DNA from: an uncultured Anaerosolibacter sp.
GTDB taxonomy: Bacteria > Bacillota_A > Clostridia > Peptostreptococcales > Thermotaleaceae
DNA length: 41,545 nucleotides
Direction of reading: 5' to 3'
Assembly: GCA_937948705.1 (NCBI GenBank)
Contig: CALECF010000056.1
Coordinates: 1 to 41,545, forward strand
Both the position numbers and the translations under genes were made by a program. Positions 1-7,609 of this stretch are shown piece by piece. The notes under the pieces were generated by a model that was not told the origin of the DNA, made no database searches, and was given only the letters and a program-made list of their open reading frames with translations. Numbering within the stretch: the first letter of the stretch is position 1; every line of letters starts with the position of its first letter.

Positions 1-260
1 TAATCATGTCTGTGAATCCAGGTTTTGGTGGACAGCATTTCATTCCCTCTGCATTGGGGAAAATTCGTGACTTGAAAAAAATGATAGATCAGAGAGGTCT
101 AAGTGTGGATATTCAAGTAGATGGAGGCATCAAGTTAGAGAATGCTGCCGAAGTTGTACAGGCAGGCGCCAATGTACTTGTTGCTGGATCAGCAATTTTT
201 AATACTGAATCTGTTGAGGAAACTGTGAAGATGTTTAGAGCTAGATTGAGCGGCTTTTAA
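1..260 (+). CDS. rpe: Ribulose-phosphate 3-epimerase, C-terminal part
   Basis: Partial gene cut by the left window edge; the reading frame is already open at base 3. It interconverts D-ribulose 5-phosphate and D-xylulose 5-phosphate in the cytosolic pentose phosphate pathway. About 85 C-terminal residues of the roughly 220-residue TIM barrel are visible. They include the conserved SVNPGFGGQ stretch, the IQVDGGI strand that carries a catalytic Asp, and the phosphate-binding VAGSAIF near the end. It stops 15 bases before thiN, the same neighbour as in Bacillus (cpgA-rpe-thiN), so they are probably co-transcribed. The ATG at base 6 is internal, not the start. Confidence 0.96.
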   Translation, partial: IMSVNPGFGGQHFIPSALGKIRDLKKMIDQRGLSVDIQVDGGIKLENAAEVVQAGANVLVAGSAIFNTESVEETVKMFRARLSGF

Positions 261-275
261 TGGCGGGGGAATAGT

Positions 276-911
276 ATGAGGTGCGTAATCGTTTCTAATG
301 GTGCTATCTTTGACCATGCTATCCACAAAGAGATCATTGAGGGCTGTGATTATATTGTATGCGCTGATGGCGGTGCAAGGCATCTGAGGGCTATGAATGT
401 GTCTCCCGATGTGATTGTTGGGGATCTGGATTCCATGAGTACTGAAGAAGTCGAATATTTCAGTGGGAGGAATATTGAATTTTATAAGTTTCCTGCTCGC
501 AAAGATTTTACAGATTCTGATTTGGCAGTTCAATACGCGGTGGAAAAGGGATGCACCGAAATTGTTATGTTAGGCTGTATAGGGACCAGAATGGATCATA
601 CCCTTTCGAATATTACCTTATTGCTACCCTTGCTGGAGCGAGGAATTAAGGCAAGGGTGATAGATGAACACAATGAGATATTTGTAATAAATGATTCTGT
701 ATTACTAGAAGGGGAACCTGGAAGTTTTGTGTCTTTGATTCCGTTAAGTGCAAGTGTCGAGGGGATAACCTTATCAGGTTTTGAATATCCTTTAGAAAAT
801 GCAACCCTGGAAATGGGGTCTTCACTAGGCGTTAGTAATCAGTTGAAGGATCAACAGGGATGTATAACCATAAAAAGCGGAATTCTGTTGGTAATTTTGG
901 CGAAGGATTAG
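276..911 (+). CDS. thiN: Thiamine pyrophosphokinase
   Basis: Transfers pyrophosphate from ATP to thiamine to make thiamine diphosphate. The 211-residue length is normal for the family. Visible motifs are CADGGARHL (about 31-39), PDVIVGDLDS (about 48-57), KDFTDSDLA (about 78-86) and GTRMDHTLSN (about 107-116), which form the nucleotide- and thiamine-binding site. The start ATG follows a GGGGG ribosome-binding site. The gene is 15 bases downstream of rpe and ends in an intrinsic terminator, so it closes that operon. Confidence 0.96.
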   Translation: MRCVIVSNGAIFDHAIHKEIIEGCDYIVCADGGARHLRAMNVSPDVIVGDLDSMSTEEVEYFSGRNIEFYKFPARKDFTDSDLAVQYAVEKGCTEIVMLGCIGTRMDHTLSNITLLLPLLERGIKARVIDEHNEIFVINDSVLLEGEPGSFVSLIPLSASVEGITLSGFEYPLENATLEMGSSLGVSNQLKDQQGCITIKSGILLVILAKD

Positions 912-933
912 GCACACAATGTGTGCTTTTTTT
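912..933 (+). terminator. Intrinsic terminator after thiN
   Basis: A 6-bp stem (912-917 with 921-926), a 3-base loop and a run of seven T follow the thiN stop codon directly. Confidence 0.8.
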
Positions 934-1065
934 GTGTCAATTTTTACGTATGTTGAATATAATATAGTAACATTTAGGCAATTCCTTGGGGACGTGTATG
1001 TGAATATATTCATCAAATGCAGTTGGCAGATACAAAATAGGGTTCAGATTAATGGGGTGATTTTT

Positions 1066-1221
1066 TTGAGAAGACCATACTTGATAAGAAAGATTTTTGG
1101 GATATTGCTGGCACTGACCGGCTCAGTAATTATCGTTGAAATGATTCCCCTTTGGCTATGGTACGGGATTTTATCTTTTTTGATCATTTGCTTTGCAATC
1201 ATATTTTTTAAAATAATCTAA
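1066..1221 (+). CDS. Small membrane protein at the spoVM position
   Basis: A 51-residue protein starting at TTG, chosen because GGGGTGA lies just upstream. The frame is open back to an ATG near 919, but that would start inside the thiN terminator. It has a basic N-terminus (RRPYLIRK) followed by two hydrophobic stretches (about 9-25 and 28-50) split by a Pro-Leu-Trp-Leu-Trp turn, so it is probably a membrane hairpin. Bacillus and many clostridia carry spoVM between thiN and rpmB. This protein has no SpoVM-like sequence and I do not recognise it. The next gene has a similar layout, so the two may be distant paralogues. Confidence 0.6.
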   Translation: MRRPYLIRKIFGILLALTGSVIIVEMIPLWLWYGILSFLIICFAIIFFKII

Positions 1222-1235
1222 AAGGAGCGTATATT

Positions 1236-1415
1236 ATGGGAAGGAGAAGATACCCTTACTATTTCTGGAGAAAAATTGATAAAAAGATGATGGGAATCGT
1301 CCTCCTGGCAATTGGCTTTGCAATCATCGCTGTTACATTTTTACCTTTTGCGGTTTGGATGGTTCTATGTGGACTAGGGTTAATTTATGCAGGGTATAAA
1401 TTATTTATCTGTTAG
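1236..1415 (+). CDS. Second small membrane protein
   Basis: A 59-residue protein starting at ATG after a clear AAAGGAG site, 14 bases downstream of the previous small gene. It has an Arg-rich, aromatic N-terminus (MGRRRYPYYFW), a short Lys-rich linker, and two hydrophobic segments (about 19-36 and 39-58) with Pro-Phe and Trp at the turn. This repeats the basic-tail/hairpin layout of its neighbour. No family is recognised. A role in the spore or forespore membrane is a guess from gene position only. The strong ribosome-binding site and tight spacing support a real gene. Confidence 0.65.
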   Translation: MGRRRYPYYFWRKIDKKMMGIVLLAIGFAIIAVTFLPFAVWMVLCGLGLIYAGYKLFIC

Positions 1416-1464
1416 CAGATGCAGAAAAAATAATAACGATTTATAAAGAATTAGGAAATTAAAT

Positions 1465-1490
1465 AAAGCCTACCGTTAAGGTAGGCTTTT
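1465..1490. terminator. Bidirectional terminator between the small membrane genes and rpmB
   Basis: A 7-bp perfect stem (1468-1474 with 1480-1486) is flanked by A-rich sequence on the left and TTTT on the right. It can serve the + strand small genes and rpmB on the - strand. Confidence 0.75.
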
Positions 1491-1495
1491 CTAAA

Positions 1496-1687
1496 CTAGA
1501 TCGCTCTTTCGACTTTGTTTGAACGTAAACATCTAGTACATATACTGATTCTTTTTGGAGAACCATTTACTACTGCCTTTACTTTTTTTATGTTAGCATT
1601 CCATGATCTCTTAGTATGACGATTGGAGTGACTCACATTGTTTCCAGATATTCTTCCTTTTCCACATACATCACATGATCTTGACAT
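1496..1687 (-). CDS. rpmB: 50S ribosomal protein L28
   Basis: Structural protein of the large ribosomal subunit. The 63-residue length is typical. It starts MSRSCDVCGKG and has two Cys-x2-Cys pairs (CDVC and CTRC), so it is the zinc-binding form. The conserved region around VSHSNRHTKRSWNANI is present. It has an AAGGAGG site upstream and lies opposite to its neighbours, the same arrangement as in Bacillus. Confidence 0.97.
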   Translation of the reverse strand: MSRSCDVCGKGRISGNNVSHSNRHTKRSWNANIKKVKAVVNGSPKRISICTRCLRSNKVERAI

Positions 1688-1734
1688 ATATTACACCTCC
1701 TTCGAGTGGTTATACCTTTGCTAAAAACATATTC

Positions 1735-1764
1735 ATTTTACCATATCCATGGCACTTTGTGCAA
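1735..1764 (-). promoter_or_regulatory. Probable sigma-A promoter for rpmB
   Basis: On the minus strand, TTGCAC (1759-1764) and TAAAAT (1735-1740) are separated by 18 bases, about 50 bases before the rpmB start codon. Confidence 0.55.
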
Positions 1765-1825
1765 GGGTTGTAATAAAATATTCCATAAAGAATAACTACA
1801 GTTAAAGAATTACGCATGATTTAAG

Positions 1826-1872
1826 TTGAATATGTGAAATAATTAATATAAAATATATTATATATTTCACAT
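1826..1872 (+). promoter_or_regulatory. Probable asp23-fakA promoter with an overlapping inverted repeat
   Basis: TTGAAT (1826-1831) and TAAAAT (1849-1854) are 17 bases apart. A perfect 10-bp inverted repeat, ATGTGAAATA (1832-1841) and its complement at 1863-1872, brackets the -10 element and the expected start site. It could be an operator, but no regulator is assigned. Confidence 0.5.
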
Positions 1873-1922
1873 GTATATTGCAAATTGCTTATTTATATAA
1901 ATTCTTAAGGGGAGGTAAAGAG

Positions 1923-2279
1923 ATGGTGGCGAGACTAGATAATGAAATTGGGAGTATACTTATTGATAATGCTGTGCTTGCATCTATTGCAGGGGCATCT
2001 GCCATGGAGTGTTATGGCCTTGTAGGAATGGCAACTAAGTCGGCAGCCAGTGGATTGGTAGAACTTTTGAAAAGAGAGAACATGACAAAGGGTGTAAAAG
2101 TGTCTACGGATAATGATGAAATATTAATTGACTTGTTTATCATTGTTGAGTTTGGGACAAATATTTCTGCTGTGGCCAATAATATCATTGACAAAGTGAA
2201 ATATAATATCGAAAACATGACAGGGATGGTCGTAAAAAAGGTAAATGTTAATGTTCAAGGCGTTAGAGTAGAAAAGTAG
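1923..2279 (+). CDS. Asp23/Gls24 family envelope stress protein (YloU)
   Basis: A 118-residue member of the Asp23 (DUF322) family, small proteins linked to cell-envelope stress or homeostasis. I chose the ATG at 1923 because GGGGAGGT lies just upstream. It starts with NEIGSILIDNAVLASIAGASA, shows the family GLVGM segment, and ends with VNVNVQGVRVEK. It lies directly before fakA, as in Bacillus (yloU-yloV), and both are probably expressed from the promoter near 1830. Confidence 0.93.
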   Translation: MVARLDNEIGSILIDNAVLASIAGASAMECYGLVGMATKSAASGLVELLKRENMTKGVKVSTDNDEILIDLFIIVEFGTNISAVANNIIDKVKYNIENMTGMVVKKVNVNVQGVRVEK

Positions 2280-2297
2280 TTTAAGGAGGATGTTGCT

Positions 2298-3914
2298 TTG
2301 AAAACTAAATATATTGATGGTGTTTTGCTTAGGAAAATGATTATTCAGGGTAAAAATGCATTGGAGGCTAATAAAAGCACAGTGGACTCTTTAAATGTTT
2401 TTCCTGTTCCTGATGGTGATACTGGAACGAATATGTCCTTGACAATGAGTGCTGCAGCGAGAGAAGTCCAAAGCGCAAGAGGTGTAACTGTAGAAGATAT
2501 CGCAGAGGCAGCAGCGAATGGATCGCTAATGGGTGCAAGAGGAAACTCGGGAGTAATTCTATCCCAGTTGTTTAGAGGGTTTTCAAAGGGCTGTAAGGGA
2601 AAAGAGAAACTTAGCATTACGGATTTAGCTTTGGCCTTGAAAGGGGCATCAGATACAGCTTACAAGGCAGTGATGAAGCCTATTGAGGGAACCATTCTTA
2701 CTGTGGCCCGTGAAATTGGAGAGAAGGCCCTTGAAATATCTAAGAGAGAAGAGAGTGTCGAAAGCTTTCTTGAGGCGATTATCGTACATGCTGAGAGGGT
2801 CTTAGATAAGACACCTGATATGTTGAAGGTATTGAAACAGGCAGGTGTAGTTGATGCAGGAGGCAAAGGACTTATATTTATTATAAAAGGATTTTATGAT
2901 GCTGTTACGGATAAAGTTACAGTTGTTGAGTCAATAGGCGCTATCCCACCCACCATACATGATAGCATCATGGAAAATGAGGAAATAACTTTTGGTTACT
3001 GTACTGAATTTATTATCAAAGGGAAAGATATTCATATTGATAGATTTAAAGCTGCTATAGGCGACTATGGAGACTGTATGTTGGTTGTAGGAGATGAGAA
3101 CATAGCAAAGGTTCATATACATACCAATAATCCCGGGGAAGTCATAGAAAAGGGATTGGAGCTAGGAGAATTGATCAATATAAAAATTGATAATATGAGA
3201 CAGCAACATCAAAATCGGGTATTTGAATCGGAAGCTCATGGGGAGCAAACAGAATTAAAGGAATATGGAATGATTTCTGTAACCATGGGAAAAGGGTTAA
3301 CGGATATTTTTAAAGATTTAAATGTGGATGAAATCATTACTGGCGGACAGACGATGAATCCAAGTACTGAGGATATTAAGAATGCAATTGATCGTATCCC
3401 TGCTAAGAATATATTTATTTTTCCAAATAACAGCAATATTATTATGGCAGCAAATCAAGCAAAGGAATTATCTGAGAAAAATATTATTGTGATTCCTACG
3501 AAGACGGTGCCTCAGGGAATTGCTGCAGTGTTGGCATTTAATGCTGACGAAAGCAGTGATGTGAATGCTGAAACAATGATCAGAACTATGAAAAATGTAA
3601 AGACCGGCCAAGTGACTTATTCTGTAAGAGATACGCAATTCAATGATATTGAAATTAAAAAAGACGATATTTTGGGCATGCAGGATGGCGAAATAAAACA
3701 AGTAGGAAGTAATATTGATGAAGTATCCCTATTACTCCTTGAGAATATGATTACTGAGGATACTGAAATGGTTACAATTTTTTATGGTGAGGATATGCCT
3801 GTTGAGAAAGCCCAGGAACTAGCAAATAAAATAGGTGAAGTACGGGATGACATTGATATTGAGGTTTATTTCGGCGGGCAACCGTTATACTACTATATCT
3901 TCTCTATAGAATAG
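2298..3914 (+). CDS. fakA: Fatty acid kinase subunit A (DhaL/DAK2 domain)
   Basis: ATP-binding subunit that, with a fatty-acid-carrying FakB (DegV-type) partner, phosphorylates exogenous fatty acids to acyl-phosphate for PlsX/PlsY. No fakB is in this window. The 538-residue length fits. The N-terminal DhaL domain (about 1-200) shows the Mg-ATP motif DGDTGTN (39-45), GARGNSGVILSQ, and DAGGKG near 190. The middle and C-terminal parts are the FakA-specific domains, with ITGGQTMNPS near residue 353. The start is TTG after AAGGAGG. A terminator overlaps its stop codon. PlsX, which handles the same acyl-phosphate pool, is encoded about 11 kb downstream. Confidence 0.93.
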   Translation: MKTKYIDGVLLRKMIIQGKNALEANKSTVDSLNVFPVPDGDTGTNMSLTMSAAAREVQSARGVTVEDIAEAAANGSLMGARGNSGVILSQLFRGFSKGCKGKEKLSITDLALALKGASDTAYKAVMKPIEGTILTVAREIGEKALEISKREESVESFLEAIIVHAERVLDKTPDMLKVLKQAGVVDAGGKGLIFIIKGFYDAVTDKVTVVESIGAIPPTIHDSIMENEEITFGYCTEFIIKGKDIHIDRFKAAIGDYGDCMLVVGDENIAKVHIHTNNPGEVIEKGLELGELINIKIDNMRQQHQNRVFESEAHGEQTELKEYGMISVTMGKGLTDIFKDLNVDEIITGGQTMNPSTEDIKNAIDRIPAKNIFIFPNNSNIIMAANQAKELSEKNIIVIPTKTVPQGIAAVLAFNADESSDVNAETMIRTMKNVKTGQVTYSVRDTQFNDIEIKKDDILGMQDGEIKQVGSNIDEVSLLLLENMITEDTEMVTIFYGEDMPVEKAQELANKIGEVRDDIDIEVYFGGQPLYYYIFSIE

Positions 3915-3939
3915 GAAATGGTGTAAACCGTTTCCTTTT
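3914..3939 (+). terminator. Terminator after fakA
   Basis: An 8-bp stem with one G-T wobble (3914-3921 with 3928-3935), a 6-base loop and TTTT follow directly from the fakA stop. Confidence 0.75.
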
Positions 3940-3999
3940 CTAATATCTAGAAATTAGGGGAATATGATTTCCTAGGTTCTTTATTGGGAGGCATTAAAA

Positions 4000-6063
4000 A
4001 TGAGCGAGCTAAAGAAAAATGTTCAATTTTTAAAAGGAATAGGCCCTGCCAAATATAAGCGGTTTCAAAAGCTGGGAATTGATACAATTGAAGATATTTT
4101 ATATACCTTTCCCAGGGAATATGAGGATAGGAGACATATCGAAAGTATTAGAAATCTGAAAAATGATGATAAGACTTCTTTGAGGGTCGTTGTCCAAGGC
4201 GAGGTTGAAAAAGTAACAATAAAAAGAAATTTTAGCATCTACAAAGTACCTATCCGTGATGCAACAGGTGCTGCCTATGCCGTTTTCTATAATGTACCAT
4301 TTATTCAAAAGGCACTCCCTATTGGAGCGGAAATATTTATTAATGGTAAGATCAAAATTGCATTTGGTGAAATCCAGATCCTTCATCCAGAATATGAATT
4401 TGTAAATAGCAAGGAAAGAAAGCTATTTGAACGAATTATCCCTGTGTATGGACTTACTGAGGGCTTATCTCAAAATGATTTTATTGCAATACAGAAACAA
4501 GTTGTGTACACCTATGGAGATTTCTTAATGGAATACTTACCGAAGGATACCGTCTTAAGAAATCGTTTATGTGATATTCATTATGCCATTTCTAATATTC
4601 ATTTTCCTCACTCGCCTCAATGCTTGAAGATTGCAAAATATAGACTGGTTTTTGAGGAACTACTTGTGTTACAGATGGGATTGTCTTTGACGAAGAATAA
4701 GCTGATCATAAATCAAGAGGGAATTTCTTTTGATAAAAAGCCAGAGTTGTACAGGTTTATTGAGGGACTACCCTATACATTAACAAATGCTCAGAAAAAA
4801 GTATTAGATGAAATCGAAAGGGATATGGAGCAAGACAAAACGATGAACCGTTTGATACAAGGGGATGTAGGCTCAGGAAAAACGATTATTGCTTTGATTG
4901 CACTATATAAAGCTATATTAAATGGGTATCAGGGGACATTGATGGCGCCTACAGAAATATTGGCAGATCAGCACTTGCATTCTGCAAAAGAACTGTTGGA
5001 ACCTTTGGGTGTAAAAGTCGCACTGTTATCAGGAAGCATTTCTAAAAAGAAAAAAGAAGAAATTTTAAAAATGACAGCGATGGGGGAAATTGATCTCCTC
5101 ATTGGGACCCATGCGGTTATACAGGAAAATGTTGTTTTTCACAGGTTGGGAATTGCTATTACTGATGAACAACATCGATTCGGTGTGAGGCAAAGGGCTA
5201 TACTTTCGAGCAAGGGTATGAATCCAGATATTCTGGTTATGACAGCAACACCTATTCCAAGGACATTGGCTCTGATTTTGTATGGAGATTTAGATATATC
5301 TACGATTGACGAGTTGCCTCCAGGCAGAAAAAAAATAAAAACGACCTGCATCCAAGAGGAAAGACGACGAGGGGCTTATGATTTTGCAAAACATCAAATC
5401 GCTGATGGACGCCAGATCTATATTGTTTGTCCGCTTATCGAAGAGTCTGAAAACATTGAGGCAAAATCAGCCTTGGATATTTTTGAAGAGGTGAGCAACC
5501 ATTATTTGAAAGGTTTTAGAATTGGCTTACTCCACGGCAAAATGAAAGGTCAAGAGAAGGAGATGGTGATGGCTGCATTTAAGTCAGGGGAAATGGATGT
5601 ATTGGTGTCAACGACGGTTATTGAGGTGGGTGTAAATGTACCTAACGCATCAGTAATGATTATTGAGAATAGTGAGAGATTTGGGCTGGCTCAGCTGCAC
5701 CAGCTGCGAGGCCGCGTTGGAAGAGGGGTACATCAATCCCATTGTATATTGATATGTAATAGCAAAAATACCCGTACAAGAGAACGCATGCAAGTCATGG
5801 AACAATCGGAGAATGGATTTGTTATAGCGGAGAAAGATTTAGAGCTTAGGGGACCGGGTGATTTTTTTGGTACACGGCAGCATGGGATTCCTGAATTGAA
5901 GATTGCCAATTTATTTAAGCATATTCATGTGCTAAAGCATGCTCAGAAGGAAGCCGCACTCATTCTGGATGAGGATCCAAAACTAAAAATGGAAAAAAAT
6001 ATTGCTTTAAGTAAAAAGGTCCTTGAGAAGTTTAATAATTCACTGGGAGAGATTAGTCTTTAA
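4000..6063 (+). CDS. recG: ATP-dependent DNA helicase RecG
   Basis: Superfamily 2 helicase that remodels stalled replication forks and branched recombination intermediates. The 687-residue length is standard. The N-terminal wedge/OB-fold region (about 1-240) begins with the FLKGIGPAKYKRFQKLGI helix-hairpin. The helicase core has Walker A GDVGSGKT (about 288-295), DEQH (389-392), TATPIPRT, and motif VI in LHQLRGRVGRG. The C-terminal RecG region includes LRGPGDFFGTRQHG. It starts at ATG after GGGAGG. In Bacillus recG is followed by fapR; here spore-protein genes and rsmD follow, as in actinobacteria and many clostridia. Confidence 0.98.
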   Translation: MSELKKNVQFLKGIGPAKYKRFQKLGIDTIEDILYTFPREYEDRRHIESIRNLKNDDKTSLRVVVQGEVEKVTIKRNFSIYKVPIRDATGAAYAVFYNVPFIQKALPIGAEIFINGKIKIAFGEIQILHPEYEFVNSKERKLFERIIPVYGLTEGLSQNDFIAIQKQVVYTYGDFLMEYLPKDTVLRNRLCDIHYAISNIHFPHSPQCLKIAKYRLVFEELLVLQMGLSLTKNKLIINQEGISFDKKPELYRFIEGLPYTLTNAQKKVLDEIERDMEQDKTMNRLIQGDVGSGKTIIALIALYKAILNGYQGTLMAPTEILADQHLHSAKELLEPLGVKVALLSGSISKKKKEEILKMTAMGEIDLLIGTHAVIQENVVFHRLGIAITDEQHRFGVRQRAILSSKGMNPDILVMTATPIPRTLALILYGDLDISTIDELPPGRKKIKTTCIQEERRRGAYDFAKHQIADGRQIYIVCPLIEESENIEAKSALDIFEEVSNHYLKGFRIGLLHGKMKGQEKEMVMAAFKSGEMDVLVSTTVIEVGVNVPNASVMIIENSERFGLAQLHQLRGRVGRGVHQSHCILICNSKNTRTRERMQVMEQSENGFVIAEKDLELRGPGDFFGTRQHGIPELKIANLFKHIHVLKHAQKEAALILDEDPKLKMEKNIALSKKVLEKFNNSLGEISL

Positions 6064-6160
6064 TATTTCCATCCAATAACTAAAGTGTTAAAATCTACTA
6101 GATATAATTTCCCTCCAAATGGTTAAATTATTAATAGAATTTAATGGGAGGTGAAAAGAG

Positions 6161-6367
6161 ATGTCAAGAAATACAAATCAAAAAGTAGTTCCAGAAGCTA
6201 AAGCTGCATTAGATTCTATGAAACTTGAAATTGCAGGTGAACTAGGATTAAGCAACTATCAGCAAGTTGATAAAGGTAACTTAACAGCTAGACAAAATGG
6301 TTATGTAGGTGGATATATGACTAAGCGATTAGTTGAAATGGCTGAAAGATCAATGTCAGGAAAATAG
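6161..6367 (+). CDS. Small acid-soluble spore protein, alpha/beta type (copy 1)
   Basis: A 68-residue DNA-binding protein that coats and protects spore DNA and is degraded by the GPR protease on germination. The GPR-cleavage region KLEIAGELG, the central NYQQVDKGNLTARQNGYVGGYM and the C-terminal MTKRLVEMAE are family hallmarks. It starts at ATG after GGGAGGTG and has its own strong terminator, so it is monocistronic. Expression by forespore sigma-G is expected for the family, but I could not define its promoter. It is nearly identical to the next gene apart from the N-terminus. Confidence 0.97.
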   Translation: MSRNTNQKVVPEAKAALDSMKLEIAGELGLSNYQQVDKGNLTARQNGYVGGYMTKRLVEMAERSMSGK

Positions 6368-6376
6368 CAACAATAT

Positions 6377-6413
6377 AAAAAAGAAAGACTGTTCATTCCA
6401 GTCTTTCTTTTTT
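6377..6413 (+). terminator. Strong terminator after SASP copy 1
   Basis: A 15-bp stem (6377-6391 with 6399-6413), a 7-base loop and a T-rich 3' arm. Confidence 0.85.
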
Positions 6414-6444
6414 ATATTCAGATGTTGAATTTGTTAACAGAACA

Positions 6445-6473
6445 TGAAAATATTTCTAGAGTAAAAAATACTA
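6445..6473 (+). promoter_or_regulatory. Possible sigma-G-type promoter for SASP copy 2
   Basis: TGAAAA (6445-6450) and AATACTA (6467-6473), 16 bases apart, resemble the forespore sigma-G elements (TGAATA and CATACTA). The match is imperfect, and sigma-G control of this gene family is the main support. Confidence 0.35.
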
Positions 6474-6515
6474 TATGGGTTAAATTAATAGTACAACAAC
6501 AGGAGGTGATACAGA

Positions 6516-6731
6516 ATGGCAAATAACAACAGTGGAAGCAACAGACAACTAGTTCCAGAAGCTAGAGCTGCATTAGACTCCATGAAACTTGAGATCGCTG
6601 GTGAACTAGGATTAAGCAACTATCAACAAGTAGATAAAGGTAACTTATCATCTAGACAAAATGGTTATGTAGGTGGATACATGACTAAGAGACTAGTTGA
6701 GATGGCTGAAAGATCAATGGCAGGCAGATAA
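6516..6731 (+). CDS. Small acid-soluble spore protein, alpha/beta type (copy 2)
   Basis: A 71-residue tandem paralogue of the preceding gene. From VPEA onward only a handful of residues differ (Arg for Lys, Ser-Ser for Thr-Ala, Ala for Ser near the end). The N-terminus is different and slightly longer (MANNNSGSNRQ). The GPR site KLEIAGELG is intact. It starts at ATG after AGGAGGTGA. Both 5' leaders share a GGTTAAATTA-type sequence before the ribosome-binding site, pointing to duplication of the whole unit. It ends in a very long perfect hairpin. Confidence 0.97.
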   Translation: MANNNSGSNRQLVPEARAALDSMKLEIAGELGLSNYQQVDKGNLSSRQNGYVGGYMTKRLVEMAERSMAGR

Positions 6732-6744
6732 TCATTTTAACTTA

Positions 6745-6795
6745 GTTATACAAATAAAAAAGGCACATTTTATGTGCCTTTTTTATTTGTATAAC
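6745..6795. terminator. 24-bp perfect hairpin after SASP copy 2
   Basis: Arms 6745-6768 and 6772-6795 are perfectly complementary over 24 bp with a TTT loop. The centre holds a GGCACAT/ATGTGCC core and a TTTTTT tract, so it works as a terminator on the + strand. It is symmetrical enough to act on both strands and is about twice the usual stem length. Confidence 0.85.
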
Positions 6796-6994
6796 AGAAC
6801 TTGACAGTAGATTGGAAAATGCTCAGAGTATAAATGAAATGAAAAAAATAAAATACTGGTGAGGAACCACCAGTATTGGGAGAGAAGAAACGAAGGAAAA
6901 GCTTTAAGGGGAATTATATTTAATGTGCTTGTATATAATATGTGCATGTTCATTCTTTTTATACAAATAATAAGTCGAAACCTGTAAGATTTTT
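6796..6994 (+). other. Intergenic leader region with an unexplained hairpin
   Basis: This stretch before the rsmD promoter holds no convincing gene. It contains a perfect 10-bp stem-loop (6852-6861 with 6868-6877, loop AGGAAC) without a following T-run. It also has a purine-rich tract (about 6878-6912) and a 15-codon ATG frame at 6923-6970 behind AAGGGGA. None of these is assigned. It could be a small RNA or a leader transcribed from upstream. Confidence 0.4.
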
Positions 6995-7023
6995 TTGTTT
7001 ATATTTTACATATATGCTAAAAT
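6995..7023 (+). promoter_or_regulatory. Sigma-A promoter for rsmD-coaD
   Basis: TTGTTT (6995-7000) and TAAAAT (7018-7023) with a 17-base spacer, about 25 bases before the rsmD start codon. Confidence 0.65.
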
Positions 7024-7048
7024 ATTTATTGAAGGGAGAGGAATACTT

Positions 7049-7609
7049 TTGAGGGTAATTGCTGGTGAATTGAGAGGCAGAAAAATAAAGGCTCCTGATG
7101 GGCTCCATACAAGACCTACAACGGATCGTGTAAAAGAGTCAATTTTTAGCATGATATATCCCTATCTGATGGACAGTATTGTATTGGATTTATTTGCTGG
7201 TTCTGGAAATTTAGGCATTGAAGCATTAAGTAGAGGGGCGCAAAAATCTTATTTTGTTGAGAACAATAAGAAAAGCTTAGAGGTGGTAAAGGAAAACTTA
7301 TCTACTCTAGGACTTTTGGATCAAAGTGTTGTTTTATTGGCCGATGCGATGAAAGCTTTAAAAGAACTTGATTTAAAAGGTGAAAAGTTTGATATAATAT
7401 TTTTAGATCCGCCTTATATGAAAGGATTCATTATTCCCTGTATAGAGGCCATCGAAGAAAATAAATTACTGAATGTTGATGGCATCGTCGTTATTGAGCA
7501 TAATGTTGAGGATGTTTTACCAAATGATATAGGAAAACTATTAAAGACGAAGGATCGACGATATGGAGATACCAATATTTCGATCTATTCATGGGAGGCA
7601 TTGAAATGA
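7049..7609 (+). CDS. rsmD: 16S rRNA (guanine(966)-N2)-methyltransferase
   Basis: Uses S-adenosylmethionine to methylate a guanine in the 30S head. It has 186 residues starting at TTG (7049), chosen from the upstream GAAGGGAGAGG and from the usual N-terminus [15 protein letters not shown]. Class I methyltransferase motifs are [20 protein letters not shown] (SAM binding) and the catalytic DPPY (in [11 protein letters not shown]). The frame is open further upstream, but that would place a start inside the promoter. Its stop overlaps the coaD start (ATGA), implying translational coupling. Confidence 0.95.
   Translation: MRVIAGELRGRKIKAPDGLHTRPTTDRVKESIFSMIYPYLMDSIVLDLFAGSGNLGIEALSRGAQKSYFVENNKKSLEVVKENLSTLGLLDQSVVLLADAMKALKELDLKGEKFDIIFLDPPYMKGFIIPCIEAIEENKLLNVDGIVVIEHNVEDVLPNDIGKLLKTKDRRYGDTNISIYSWEALK

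Noticed and set aside
919..1065. Upstream in-frame extension of the first small membrane gene to an ATG near 919
   Set aside because: It would start within the thiN terminator, has no ribosome-binding site and adds a sequence unlike a conserved protein; TTG at 1066 has GGGGTGA.
6801..6834. TTGACA (6801-6806) with TATAAA (6829-6834) as a promoter after the SASP terminator
   Set aside because: The 22-base spacer is too long for sigma-A, so this is not counted as a promoter.
6923..6970. A 15-codon frame behind AAGGGGA
   Set aside because: Too short to separate from chance and not linked to a downstream attenuator; mentioned only within the unexplained leader region.
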